DNA of 64,000 nucleotides from CAVTWY01 sp963738615 (GTDB lineage Bacteria > Pseudomonadota > Gammaproteobacteria > Burkholderiales > Burkholderiaceae_C). The notes beneath the pieces were generated by a model, which did no database searches, was not told where the DNA came from, and saw only the letters and a program-made list of their open reading frames with translations. The translations under genes and the position numbers were made by a program. The stretch covers positions 992,001 to 1,056,000 of the forward strand of contig CAVTXI010000019.1 of assembly GCA_963738615.1 (NCBI GenBank), read 5' to 3'. This document shows positions 7,525 through 16,967 of this stretch, piece after piece (the stretch's first letter is position 1; each line of letters starts with the position of its first letter).

Positions 7525-10362
7525 ATGGACAAGATCAATCGCAAGCGTGCGTGGGTTTCGATGTGGGCCGTCGTGGCCCTGATGTCGGCATGTGGCGGCG
7601 GTGGCGACGAGCCATCGCCGACACCTTCGCCGCCGTCCGGCACACCGTCACCGACACCGACACCACCGCCTCCTGCGCCACCGCCACCTTCGCCACCGCC
7701 ACCTTCGCCGCCACCACCACCGCCACCGCCAGCACCTGTGCCGCCAGCCAGGGTGTCGGGTTCGATTTCGGTGCTGGGCATCTCGTTGGTCGATTCCGAC
7801 ACCAATGACCCGCTGCAGGCGCAGCGTGCGAGAAACGGCACGACATCGACGGCGCAGCCGGCCGTGAACCCGGCGCTTGTGGTCGGCTACGTCAATCAAC
7901 CCGGCGAAGGACCGGCCGGCATGAACAAGACGGACGGCGACGTGTGGGACGCCTATCGCGTCGACCTCGTGGCCGGCCAAATCGTCGAGTTGAACTTCGG
8001 CGACGCGTCGAGCGCCGATGTCGACCTTTACGTCTACGACACCGCTGGCAACCCGCTGGGGGAATCCATCGGCGAGACGCGCAGCGAGTGCGTGCGCATC
8101 ACGCGCTCGGGCAGCTACATCGTCGGCGTGCAAGCTTATGACGGCGCGTCCACGTACGAGCTGGCATGGGGCCCGCCACGGCCGGGTTCGACGTGCGCCA
8201 ACGCAACCTCGAACCCTGCGGCGACAGCCGTCGGCTCGGTGCCGGCGCGTTTCGTCAACCACGAACTCATCGCCAAGCCGCGTGCGGACGCGGTGTCCCG
8301 CAACAAGTCAGCGGCGCCGTCGTACCTGAAGGCGACAGCATTGCTCGAGGGCCTGGGCATCGCACGCAAGGCAGGTTCAGCTGCGGGCGAGGCGATGTTG
8401 CTGGGTTGGCCTGACGCGGGCGACGGCAACAGCAAGGTCACCGCTGGCCTGGCTGCGCTGCGCGCGCCGGCCGGCAAGTCGCTGATGAAGGCCGCGCATC
8501 GTGTGGCGCTGGAAGGCATCAGCGACGACGCGCGCCGCGCCTATGAAACCGTGGTCGCGGCCAAACAGCTGGCGGCGTCGGGCGCGTTCGAATATGTCGA
8601 GCTCAATACCTGGATGCACGCGACGCAGGCCGCGTTCGGCGCCTGGCCGCCGAATGACGAATACCTGTCGCGCCAGCCGCACTACGGCTTGATCGGCCTG
8701 CCCGCTGCGTTCGACGCGCTGGCGAGCATGTCGCCGCGCCCCTCGTACGTGCCGATCGTCGCGGTGGTCGACACCGGCATCGTCGCCGACCACCTCGACC
8801 TGACGCGCATGCTGGTGCCGGGTTACGACTTCGTCAGCAGTGCGACGATCAGCGGCGACGGCGACGGTCTCGACTCGAACCCGAACGATGAGACCGAAAG
8901 TGGCGGCACGTTCCACGGCACGCACGTCGCTGGCACCATCGCAGCCGAAGCCTTCAACGGCCGCGGCGTGATCGGCGTGGCGCCGATGGCGCGGATCATG
9001 CCGGTGCGCGGTCTCGGCGTGGGCGGCAGCGGCACGCTGTTCGACATCCAGCAGGGCATCCGTTTCTCGGCGGGCCTGTCCAACAGCTCGGGCACGCTGC
9101 CCGCGCGCCGTGCCGACGTGATCAACCTCAGCCTGGGCGGCAACCGCACGTGCTCGAGCTCCGAAGCCGATCTCTACGCGGCCGTGCGTCAGCAAGGGGT
9201 GATCGTCGTCGCCGCGACCGGCAACGATGCCGCGCCGGTGGGCGCGCCCGCCAACTGCGCCAACGTCATTGCGGTGTCGGCGGTGTCGTACGACCTGCGG
9301 CTTGCAACGTACTCGAATTCCGGGCCGCAGACCGCCGTGAGCGCGCCGGGTGGTGACCAGAGCCGAAGCTCGCCCGCAGGCGCCGACCTGATCCTGAGCA
9401 CGCATGCCTCGTTCCTGGGCGGCACGCGCCGTGTCAGCTACGCTGGGCTGCAAGGCACGTCGATGGCGGCGCCGCACGTGGCCGGCGTGATGGCGATGAT
9501 GCGTGCGGTGAACCCGGCGCTGACCCCCGCGCAGGTCGATTCGCTGCTGGCGTCGGGCGCGCTGACGCAAGACCTGGGCACCGCCGGGCGCGACCCGTCG
9601 TTCGGCTTCGGGCTCATCAGCGCCTTGAAGGCCGTGCAGGCCGCGGCCGGCAGCGGCGCCACGCCCACGCCTGTACCTGACCTGCCGACGCTGGCGGTCA
9701 GCCCGGCCGTGCTTGACTTCGGCGGATCGCTGACGGAGCTGAACGTCACCGTAGCGCGCATCAACAGCTCGACCGATACGCCCGACACCTATGCGTCGAC
9801 GGCGCTCGACCCCACCGCGGTCACGATCGTGGTGCCCACCGGCGGCAACCCGGCCGCAGGGCCGTACGTCTATGCCGTGCGCGTCAATCGCGCCAAGCTG
9901 GCGCCGGGCGAGAACGTGGTTCGCGTGCAGATCACCAGCACCCAGAACCGGCGCTACAGCTTCGACGTGTCGGTGGCGGCACGCACCAGCGCGCCGGTCG
10001 GCCAGCTCGGCGTGGGCCCCGTGTACGTGCTGGCGATCGACGTGAATTCGCTCGCCAACGTCGGCCAGGCCGATGTCGCGACGGTGGGACTGACCTACGC
10101 CTACAGCATTGCCAACATCACGTCGGCACAGGTGGTGATTGCCGCCGGTACCGACACCGACAACGACGGTTTCGTCTGCGGGGCCAGCGAACCCTGCGGG
10201 CTGTACCCGGTGCTGGGCGGCCAGCCGACCGTGCTCGAGCTGGCTGCGGGCAACCGATCGGGCATCAACTTCGATCTGGTGTCGGGCGGCGCCAGCGCGG
10301 CGTCGTTGAGTGTCGGCAAAGTCGAGATGCCAGCCGCGGGCTTCCGTAGGGTCAGACCATGA
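7525..10362 (+). CDS. Secreted S8 (subtilisin-like) serine protease with lipobox, PPC-like domain and Pro-rich linker
   Basis: A 945-residue exported peptidase. The N-terminus has a signal peptide ending in a lipobox (LMSAC), then a proline-rich spacer at about residues 30-72. Residues about 110-215 resemble a bacterial pre-peptidase C-terminal (PPC) domain placed before the protease (YRVDLVAGQIVELNF, DVDLYVYD, GSYIVGV). The catalytic triad of S8 is complete: Asp in VAVVDTGI, His in FHGTHVAGTI and Ser in GLQGTSMAAPHVAG. The C-terminal 240 residues look like beta-sandwich domains, including a calcium-loop-like DTDNDG. Expected location is the cell surface or outside. Its stop overlaps the start of the next gene (ATGA), suggesting coupling. 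Confidence 0.92.
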   Translation: MDKINRKRAWVSMWAVVALMSACGGGGDEPSPTPSPPSGTPSPTPTPPPPAPPPPSPPPPSPPPPPPPPAPVPPARVSGSISVLGISLVDSDTNDPLQAQRARNGTTSTAQPAVNPALVVGYVNQPGEGPAGMNKTDGDVWDAYRVDLVAGQIVELNFGDASSADVDLYVYDTAGNPLGESIGETRSECVRITRSGSYIVGVQAYDGASTYELAWGPPRPGSTCANATSNPAATAVGSVPARFVNHELIAKPRADAVSRNKSAAPSYLKATALLEGLGIARKAGSAAGEAMLLGWPDAGDGNSKVTAGLAALRAPAGKSLMKAAHRVALEGISDDARRAYETVVAAKQLAASGAFEYVELNTWMHATQAAFGAWPPNDEYLSRQPHYGLIGLPAAFDALASMSPRPSYVPIVAVVDTGIVADHLDLTRMLVPGYDFVSSATISGDGDGLDSNPNDETESGGTFHGTHVAGTIAAEAFNGRGVIGVAPMARIMPVRGLGVGGSGTLFDIQQGIRFSAGLSNSSGTLPARRADVINLSLGGNRTCSSSEADLYAAVRQQGVIVVAATGNDAAPVGAPANCANVIAVSAVSYDLRLATYSNSGPQTAVSAPGGDQSRSSPAGADLILSTHASFLGGTRRVSYAGLQGTSMAAPHVAGVMAMMRAVNPALTPAQVDSLLASGALTQDLGTAGRDPSFGFGLISALKAVQAAAGSGATPTPVPDLPTLAVSPAVLDFGGSLTELNVTVARINSSTDTPDTYASTALDPTAVTIVVPTGGNPAAGPYVYAVRVNRAKLAPGENVVRVQITSTQNRRYSFDVSVAARTSAPVGQLGVGPVYVLAIDVNSLANVGQADVATVGLTYAYSIANITSAQVVIAAGTDTDNDGFVCGASEPCGLYPVLGGQPTVLELAAGNRSGINFDLVSGGASAASLSVGKVEMPAAGFRRVRP

Positions 10363-10882
10363 AGCGCAAGACCGTGGCGCTGACGACGATGATCACGGGG
10401 CTGGTCGGCACGATGGGCTGTCACCGCGTGCACCGCCACGCCGGGTGACCGCGTGATCGCGGTGGCGAAGCACGAGATGCACGAACAGTGCCCGCTGCTG
10501 GTGGCGCACCCTTCGGCACACGGCATCACCACGCAAGCGCAGTGGTCGCAGCTGCTCGCCAAGGCGCGCATGCTGCCGCCACCGTACGAGGCGAAGGACA
10601 CCGACTTCACGCGCCAGTCGATCGTGCTCGTGGCGCTGCCCACGATCGTCTGCGCCGATGTCGCTTGCGCTGGCCGGCCCGGATGCGGTGCGCTTCAATG
10701 ACACCGAGCAGCGGCTGGACATCACGCTGCGCGTCACACCACCGCCCGCCGCCAGCGCGGACACCCTGCGCGCCACGGTGATGGCGTCGCCCTGCATGCT
10801 GGCGTGGGTGCCGGCGCTGCCGGGCCTGCGCGTCGTCGTCGCGCGCACGACCGACGGGCAGGTGATCGCGCAGTCCCCCTGA
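10359..10882 (+). pseudogene. Small exported protein (possibly PrcB-like), two +1 frameshifts
   Basis: ATG 10359 overlaps the protease stop codon. Three segments in successive +1 frames make one plausible product of about 174 residues: a hydrophobic signal start (MKRKTVALTTMITGLVG), then VTACTATPGD to FTRQSIVLVALPT, then MSLALAGPDAVRFND to the stop at 10882. The frame changes lie near 10400 and 10650. The middle and end (AQWSQLLAKARMLPPP, DTDFTRQSIVLVAL, MLAWVPALPGLRVVVAR) resemble the PrcB C-terminal fold of protease-associated proteins, which fits its place behind a protease; this assignment is tentative. Both shifts go in the same direction as the other frame errors in the window. Confidence 0.5.
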
Positions 10883-10949
10883 TTGCCCCTCGTTGACATC
10901 GCCCGTGCGCGGGCGCAGTCTCATGGGGATCAACTTCGAGGAATCCGCC

Positions 10950-12230
10950 ATGAGCATCCCGCGCCTGCGTTGCGCCCACCCGCTTCTTGCCACCGCGCTC
11001 GCACTGAGCATCGCGCCCATCACGGCGCTGGCCGACGAAACCTGCAACTCGCCCTACACCGCGCGCCTGATCAAGGGCCAGGAGGGCTATCTGCACGTGT
11101 GGGCGCTGGGCGTCGCCGGCATGGGCGACGGCTCCGACAAACTGGTCACCGTCGACGTTCGTCCCGCCAGCAAAACCTTCGGCAAGGTGGTCCACTCGCT
11201 GTCGGTCGGCGGGCGCGGCGAGGCGCACCACATGGGCTTCACCGACGACCGCAAGTTCCTGTGGGCCGGGCGGCTCGACGACAGCAAGATCTTCGTCATC
11301 GACATCAGCACGCCCGCCAAGCCGAAGCTCGTGCGCACGATCGGTGACTTCGCCGGCAAGACCGGCTACGTCGGCCCACACACGTTCTACGCGTTGCCCG
11401 GTCGCATGCTGATCCAGGGCCTGTCGAACCCGAAGGACCACGGCGGTGTGACCGGCATGGCGGTCTACAACAACCAGGGCCGCTTCGTGTCGTCATACCC
11501 CATGCCGGTCGGCGCCGCCGCGGGTGGTGGCGGCGACGGCTACGGGTATGACATCGCGATCAATCCGCAGAAGAACGTGATGCTGACGTCGAGCTTTACC
11601 GGCTGGACGAACTACATGATGGACATCGGCAAGCTCATTGCGGACCCCGAAGCGATGAAGCGCTTCGGCAACACGATGGCGGTGTGGGACCTGAAGGCGA
11701 TGAAGCCGCAGAAGGTGCTGAGCGTGCCGGGCGCGCCGCTCGAGATCCGCTGGTCGTTGAAGGGCGGCGACAACTGGGCCATCACCGCAACCGCGCTCAC
11801 ATCAAAGCTGTGGCTGGTGAAGCAGGACGCGCAGGGCCAGTGGCAGGCGAAGGACGTCGCCACGATCGGCGACCCATCGAAGATCCCGCTGCCGGTCGAC
11901 ATCTCGATCACTGCCGACGGCAAGGGGTTGTGGGTCAATACCTTCATGGACGGCACCACGCGCTACTTCGACCTGAGCAACCCCGACGCGCCGAAGCAGA
12001 CCTATTCGAAGGTGACGGGCAAGCAGGTAAATATGGTGTCGCAAAGCTGGGACGGCAAGCGCGTCTACATCACGTCGTCGCTGCTGGCGAACTGGGACAA
12101 GAAGGCGGGCGACAACGAGCAGGTGCTGCGTGGGTTCGATTGGGACGGCAAGGAGTTGAAGCAGAAGTTCGAGGTGGACTTCAGTGCGCTGAAGTTGGGG
12201 CGGGCGCATCACATGAAGTTCAGTTCGTAG
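10950..12230 (+). CDS. mtoX: Methanethiol oxidase (SBP56 family), periplasmic
   Basis: A 426-residue protein of the selenium-binding-protein-56 family with a cleavable signal peptide (LLATALALSIAPITALA-DE). Bacterial members with signal peptides are methanethiol oxidases, copper enzymes that convert methanethiol to formaldehyde, hydrogen sulfide and hydrogen peroxide in the periplasm. The beta-propeller repeats are visible, with conserved His motifs (GEAHHMGF, GPHTFYAL, GRAHHMKF). Two genes downstream encode an SCO1/SenC protein and a MauG-like dihaem protein, the arrangement described for the mtoX cluster of methanethiol degraders. ATG 10950 is chosen because it gives the best signal peptide; the alternative is 10893. 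Confidence 0.9.
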   Translation: MSIPRLRCAHPLLATALALSIAPITALADETCNSPYTARLIKGQEGYLHVWALGVAGMGDGSDKLVTVDVRPASKTFGKVVHSLSVGGRGEAHHMGFTDDRKFLWAGRLDDSKIFVIDISTPAKPKLVRTIGDFAGKTGYVGPHTFYALPGRMLIQGLSNPKDHGGVTGMAVYNNQGRFVSSYPMPVGAAAGGGGDGYGYDIAINPQKNVMLTSSFTGWTNYMMDIGKLIADPEAMKRFGNTMAVWDLKAMKPQKVLSVPGAPLEIRWSLKGGDNWAITATALTSKLWLVKQDAQGQWQAKDVATIGDPSKIPLPVDISITADGKGLWVNTFMDGTTRYFDLSNPDAPKQTYSKVTGKQVNMVSQSWDGKRVYITSSLLANWDKKAGDNEQVLRGFDWDGKELKQKFEVDFSALKLGRAHHMKFSS

Positions 12231-12252
12231 CTTGGTGAACTTGGGGAAGGCC

Positions 12253-12945
12253 GTGCTGAACCGCCGAGGCTTCTCGCTTGCAATGGCGGGGACCATGGCG
12301 TCGCCCTGGGCCCATGCCGCGCAGTTCGAGCCCGGCAAGGGCATGGTCCTGAAGCCCCAGCAAGACTTCGTGCCGCCGCCCGCCGGCAGCTACGACCTGC
12401 CGGTGATCCAGGACGCGGCTGACGGGTGGGTGCTCGAAGGCAGCTGGGTGCCGCGGCGTTTGGCGCGCTACACGCAAGGCGCGCTGACGCTGCTGAGCTT
12501 CGTCTACACGTATTGCACCGACCCCATCGGCTGCCCGCTCGCGTATCAAACCTTCGTCGACGTGCGCGAACGTGTGCTGCGCGACAAGGCGCTGACGTCG
12601 CGGGTTCGGTTCGTGTCGCTGTCGTTCGACCCCGCCAACGACACGCCCGCGGCGATGCAGGCCTACGGCGGTGCGTTCGCGCGCGACAAGCGCATGCCGT
12701 GGCACTTCCTCACCACGCAATCCGTGCGGCAGCTCGCGCCCATCCTCGAAGGCTTCGGCCAGGATGTCGAGGTCGAGAAAGACGATGCCGGACGTGCCAC
12801 ACGTGTGATCACGCACATGTTGAAGGTGTTCCTGATCGACGAACGCGCGCAGGTGCGTGAGATCTACAGCGCCGCGTTCCTTCAGCCCGAGGTGATGGTC
12901 AACGATCTGCGCACGCTGGCGATGGCGTCGGCCGCGCGCGGCTGA
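12253..12945 (+). CDS. SCO1/SenC-family copper chaperone of the mtoX cluster
   Basis: GTG 12253 follows a strong GGGGAAGG, and the N-terminus (LNRRGFSLAMAG...AHA) looks like a Tat-type signal, so this start is preferred over TTG 12232. The protein has 230 residues and a thioredoxin-like SCO1 fold. The metal site is a variant, YCTDPIGCP (C-x5-C) instead of CxxxC, with the expected later His in RVITHMLKVFLID. SCO1/SenC proteins deliver copper in the periplasm. Beside mtoX it probably matures the copper site of methanethiol oxidase. It is 22 bp after mtoX and 1 bp before the MauG-like gene. Confidence 0.87.
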   Translation: MLNRRGFSLAMAGTMASPWAHAAQFEPGKGMVLKPQQDFVPPPAGSYDLPVIQDAADGWVLEGSWVPRRLARYTQGALTLLSFVYTYCTDPIGCPLAYQTFVDVRERVLRDKALTSRVRFVSLSFDPANDTPAAMQAYGGAFARDKRMPWHFLTTQSVRQLAPILEGFGQDVEVEKDDAGRATRVITHMLKVFLIDERAQVREIYSAAFLQPEVMVNDLRTLAMASAARG

Positions 12946-12946
12946 C

Positions 12947-14048
12947 GTGTCGGTCGTGAGGGTGTTGCTGCTGATGTTGTGCGGCGTCGTGCGTCGTCCT
13001 CGCGTCGACTGCTCACGCGCGCGATCCGGCATTCGGCCTGCCACCGCTGAACGTACCTGCGACGACCGACGCACAACGCGAACTCGGCCGCAAGCTCTTC
13101 TTCGACCGGCGTCTGTCCATCAACGGCACGATGTCCTGCGGCATGTGCCACGTGCCCGAAGAGGGCTTCACGTCGAACGCGTCGCAGCAGGCGCTGGGCC
13201 TCGAGGGCCGCAGCCTGAAGCGCAACGCGCCGGGGCTGCTGAACGTGGCGTGGCAATCGGCGCTGTTTCACGACGGGCGCCGCGCGTCGCTCGAGGCGCT
13301 GGCGTGGGACCCGATCCTGCATCCGCACGAGATGGGCAACGCGTCGGCAGCGCACGTGCTGGCGCGGCTGCGCCGCATCGACGACTACCCGCGCCGCTTC
13401 GCGTCGGCGTTTCCGGCCAGCGGTATGACGCGCGACACCGTCGCGCGCGCGCTTGCGTCGTATCAACGCACGCTGGTCGCAGCCGATTCGCCCTTCGATC
13501 GCTGGCGCTACGGCGGCCAGGCCGACGCGCTCGACGCGCCCGCTCGCGCAGGCTTCGCGCTCTTCGTCGGCAAGGCGCGGTGTTCGAGCTGTCACCTCGT
13601 GGGCGAACGCAACGCCACCTTCACCGACGGCAACTTTCACGTCACCGGTGCCGGGCAGGCCCTGAAGGCGAACTACGACGTGCCGCTCGCGCCCGGCGAG
13701 GCCACGCGCTTGGCGCTCGACGCGCTCGCGCCGTTCGCTTTCAGCGTGGACACTGACCTCGGGCGCCACGACATCACGCAACAAGCGCGCGACCGCCACG
13801 CCTTCAAGACGCCGAGCCTGCGCAATGCGTCGCGTACCGCGCCGTACATGCACGACGGGTCGCTCGCGACGCTCGATGCGGTGATCGAGTTCTACGACCG
13901 CGGCGGCGGCCGACAAGCGGAGCTCAGCGGCGTCAAGCTGCAAGCGCTGGGTCTGACGGCGGACGACAAGGCAGCGCTGCGCGAGTTTCTCGAGAGCCTG
14001 AACAGCCCGCACGCCGCGAGTCTGGCCGCGGATGCGCGACGACGCTGA
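12947..14048 (+). CDS. MauG/cytochrome c peroxidase-like dihaem protein; frameshift in signal peptide
   Basis: Two c-type haem sites, CGMCH and CSSCH, and the family sequence RELGRKLFFDRRLS identify a dihaem cytochrome c peroxidase/MauG protein. In mtoX clusters a MauG-like protein is thought to help mature methanethiol oxidase. The reading frame from GTG 12947 gives the start of a signal peptide (VRVLLLMLC), then one extra base near 12980-12990 moves it to the frame that supplies ASCVVLASTAHA and all of the mature protein. Without the signal peptide the haems could not be attached, so a sequencing insertion is likely. The mature part, from about residue 30, is intact to 14048. Confidence 0.85.
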
Positions 14049-14095
14049 GGGCGACTCGCGGTTCGTAGCCACGACTCGAGGCGCGTGAATCACCC

Positions 14096-14212
14096 CCCTA
14101 GCTCGACGGGCGAGCGCTGCGCGCGTCTGCATCAGCATTGCCCGCTCGTGCGTCGGTGCGCACGAACGCATCGCCCCGCGGTGCTTGCTCGAGGAGCTGT
14201 ATGAGCAAGAAG
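14096..14212 (+). repeat. Duplicated leader, copy A (before lipoprotein gene)
   Basis: About 117 bases align with copy B at 15977-16107. Exact shared blocks are CGCACGAACGCATCGCC (14159-14175) and GCGGTGCTTGCTCGA (14178-14192), plus the first four codons ATGAGCAAGAAG. An inverted repeat TCGTGCG-N6-CGCACGA (14146-14165) is kept in both copies with different loops. Homology continues weakly for about ten more codons. Confidence 0.8.
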
Positions 14213-15844
14213 ACGCTTCGCATCGCGATCAGCGGTAGCCCGCGACTGCACTTCGTGCAGGTTCTGGCGAGCGTGGTCGCCGTGGTTTTTATCGCCGGGT
14301 GTTCTTCCGCGCCCGGCCGGCTTCCCGACTCGAGCGCTCGCAGCGCAAATCCGGTCGTCCCCATGCCGTCCGCGCCGGTACCGGCGCCGACACCGGTGCC
14401 GCAGCCGCGCCCCGACGGACCGTACTCGACCACACCCATGGGCGATGTCGACGAGAACCTCTTCCTGGTCCGTGCGCTCGAGGCGACCTACCAGAACTGG
14501 CCCGCCGAAACCGAACCGCGCGACTCTCTGCAGCAGTGGCTGGCGCGCACCAGGGTGCAGATGCTGCGCCTTCAAGCCACCGCCTCGGCTCGCGGCCTCG
14601 ACGCCGATGTGCTGCGGCTCTACGACGACGGCTTGCGCTTTCTCGAGGCCTACGAGGCTTACTTGTCGGGTCTTGGCGCGATCGATCGCAACGCGGTGCG
14701 ACAGGCGCAGAACGACGCCACATCGGCGCTCCTGTTCTCTGTCATGCAGGCGGCGCGCTTCGGCCCGATCACCGGCATCGTCAGCGGCCTCGGCGATGGC
14801 TTCCGTCGCAGCGTGTCGAGGGACGAGACGCGCAAGGCGGCGCTCGACGCCGAGATTCGTCGCGTCAGAGACTCATGGGTTTCGACCGACAGCCGCGCCA
14901 GACTCTTCGCCGACAACCTGACGACGAAGTTCGGCTGGCAGCGCGGCGAGGCCGGCTTCGACGGTGACCACAACCGCACGCTCGCCGACAACGCGGCGCG
15001 GCGCCCGCGCGACCCCTTCGTCAAGGCGCGCCACGCGCTTGCGCGCGAGCCCAACCAAACGCCCGATCAGCTGATGACGCGCGCGCACGCGCTGTTGGCG
15101 TCGGCGCGGCTGGTACCGGCGGTGCGCGCTTACGACGACTTCCGCGTCTTGTTCGTCTCCGGCGCGGCCGAGCTGGCGGTGTCGGCCGCGGTCGCGCAAC
15201 TGCCCGACACGGCGTACAGCCGCGGCCCGGCGTCGGCGGCGCCGGACGCGTTGCGCTTCTGTCAGACGCTGCTGGCCACCGACCCCGACGACGCATTCGG
15301 TATCGGCCACGCCCAGTTGGCGCGCGCCCTGGCGGCGGGGCGCCGCTATGACGATGCGATGGCGGCAGTCTCGGCGGCGGCCGGCAAGGCGCGGTGGCGC
15401 AATGACGCCGGCTTCAGCATCCGGGCCGCGAAGATCTCGAGCCTGGCCGATCGACCCGCGGACGCTGGCACGTGGCTCGAGCGCGCCTACCAGCACGGCT
15501 TCACCGACGTGAAGTCGATCCACGACAGCCCCGACCTCGCGGCCTTCCGCCAGCAACGACCCGACCAGTACCGCCAGCTCACCACGCCGCGCTTCGCTTG
15601 GCGGATCGAGCCCGGCTTGGTGCTCGATGACGTCGTGGTGCGCAACGACTCGCCGTTCGAGCTGACCAACGTCGTCGTCGACGTCATGGTGCAGTCCGGC
15701 GGGCGCCAGTGGAAGCGTGAGCTGAAGGCGCCGTCGATCCGGGCGGGGCAGTCGTTGAAGTTCGAGAACGTCTTCAGCGTTCCGTCCAGCGGCGAGAAAC
15801 GTTCGGGCGCCGTGTTGAGTTCGGACCAGTCGCCGCGCCGGTAG
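14201..15844 (+). CDS. Lipoprotein with Pro-rich linker and TPR-like helices
   Basis: A 547-residue protein with a lipobox-like signal (VVAVVFIAGCSS), a proline-rich spacer at about residues 45-80, a long helical region with TPR-like character (GHAQLARALAAGRRYDDAMAAV, WLERAYQHGF) and a C-terminal beta-rich segment. I do not recognise the family. ATG 14201 follows GAGGAG. The leader and the first codons are copied from, or share an ancestor with, those of the caspase-like gene downstream (MSKKTLRIAIS versus MSKKALCIGIN), which suggests shared regulation. The signal is preceded by about 20 residues that come from this shared start and is therefore unusually long. Confidence 0.8.
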   Translation: MSKKTLRIAISGSPRLHFVQVLASVVAVVFIAGCSSAPGRLPDSSARSANPVVPMPSAPVPAPTPVPQPRPDGPYSTTPMGDVDENLFLVRALEATYQNWPAETEPRDSLQQWLARTRVQMLRLQATASARGLDADVLRLYDDGLRFLEAYEAYLSGLGAIDRNAVRQAQNDATSALLFSVMQAARFGPITGIVSGLGDGFRRSVSRDETRKAALDAEIRRVRDSWVSTDSRARLFADNLTTKFGWQRGEAGFDGDHNRTLADNAARRPRDPFVKARHALAREPNQTPDQLMTRAHALLASARLVPAVRAYDDFRVLFVSGAAELAVSAAVAQLPDTAYSRGPASAAPDALRFCQTLLATDPDDAFGIGHAQLARALAAGRRYDDAMAAVSAAAGKARWRNDAGFSIRAAKISSLADRPADAGTWLERAYQHGFTDVKSIHDSPDLAAFRQQRPDQYRQLTTPRFAWRIEPGLVLDDVVVRNDSPFELTNVVVDVMVQSGGRQWKRELKAPSIRAGQSLKFENVFSVPSSGEKRSGAVLSSDQSPRR

Positions 15845-15976
15845 GCGACAGCGGGGCGCTACGTGATCCGTCGGTGCGCGGTGCGTGTTGCTGCATCTCC
15901 TCGAGAACAACCGCGCGCGTGCGAAGTGACGCGTCGGTCGGCATGGGCGAGCCGTCGCGCACGTCACACCTTCCAT

Positions 15977-16107
15977 CCCTAGCTTGACGGGTGCGCACCA
16001 CGCGCATCTGGATCACCCTTGCGCGGTTCGTGCGCCGTTCGCACGAACGCATCGCCTGGGAAGCCTCTGCGGTGCTTGCTCGAAGGGCGTTCATCATGAG
16101 CAAGAAG
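15977..16107 (+). repeat. Duplicated leader, copy B (before caspase-like gene)
   Basis: This copy matches copy A at 14096-14212. The shared inverted repeat is longer here: GTTCGTGCG-N5-CGCACGAAC at 16026-16048, a perfect nine-base stem. It could be a protein operator or an RNA hairpin in the 5' leader. It begins with CCCTAGCTTGACGGG, where TAGCTT could act as a -10. Upstream, 15845-15976 shows no gene. Confidence 0.8.
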
Positions 16108-16923
16108 GCGCTGTGCATCGGGATCAACGACTACCCGGGCACGAACATGGACCTGGCCGGCTGCGTCAACGACGCGAACGACTGGGCGCAGGTGCTCGAG
16201 GCGCGCGGCTTCGAGGTCAAGAAGCTGCTGGATGCGCAGGCGACGAAGGCGGCGATGTCGAAAGCGATGTCGACGTTGATCGGCGCCGCGAAAGCTGGCG
16301 ACAGCCTCGTCATCACGTTCTCGGGCCACGGCAGCGTGGCGCCCGACAAAGACAGCGACGAGGCCGACGGCTGGGACGAGGCGCTGGCGCCTTACGACAT
16401 CGCGCAGGGCCGCCCGCTGCTCGATGACGAGATCGCGCGCATCTTCGGTGCGCGCGCCGCGGGCGTGCGCCTGGTGCTGATCTCCGACAGCTGCCATTCG
16501 GGCACGGTCACCCGCGCGGCACCGGCGCCGCGCAACAGCACCGCGCCACGCGCGCGCTTCCTGCCACCGGGCTCGTGGCTCGCGAAGGGCGACATGCCCA
16601 AGGCCGCCAGCGGCAAGGAGCTGTCGAGCATCAAGGTCAAGGCCACGCCGTCGCCGCTGGCCGTGGCGATGAGCCCGGGCGACTTGCTGCTGTCCGGCTG
16701 CAAGGAAGGCCCCGACAACTTCAGCTACGACGCCACCTTCGACGGCCGCGCGCGCGGCGCGTTCACGCACTTCGCGCTCGGGGCGCTGAAGACGCTGAAG
16801 GCCACGTCGACCTATGCGCAGTGGCACGCGGCGGTGCGCAGGTCGCTGCCGTCGCTGAACTACCCGCAGGCGCCGCAGATCGTGGGGACGAAAGCGGCGC
16901 AGAAGGCGAAGATCCTGGGTTGA
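16096..16923 (+). CDS. Caspase-like peptidase (family C14, metacaspase type)
   Basis: A 275-residue single-domain peptidase of clan CD. The start MSKKALCIGINDYPG is the first strand and loop of the caspase fold. The catalytic His is in VITFSGHGS (about residue 79) and the catalytic Cys in LVLISDSCHSG (about residue 136). Metacaspases of this kind cut after Arg or Lys. There is no signal peptide, so it should act in the cytoplasm. ATG 16096 is chosen for the fold and the alignment with copy A. It is 44 bp upstream of the large CHAT protein gene and probably co-transcribed. Together they place two different clan CD proteases in one putative operon. Confidence 0.92.
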   Translation: MSKKALCIGINDYPGTNMDLAGCVNDANDWAQVLEARGFEVKKLLDAQATKAAMSKAMSTLIGAAKAGDSLVITFSGHGSVAPDKDSDEADGWDEALAPYDIAQGRPLLDDEIARIFGARAAGVRLVLISDSCHSGTVTRAAPAPRNSTAPRARFLPPGSWLAKGDMPKAASGKELSSIKVKATPSPLAVAMSPGDLLLSGCKEGPDNFSYDATFDGRARGAFTHFALGALKTLKATSTYAQWHAAVRRSLPSLNYPQAPQIVGTKAAQKAKILG

Positions 16924-16967
16924 GCGCGACAGCAGGTTGACGCGCAACTCGCAACGAGGAGCGATCG

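Noticed and set aside
7620..7745. Repeated CCACCG-type units as a possible repeat array
   Set aside because: They encode the Pro-rich linker of the S8 protease in frame and have no spacer structure.
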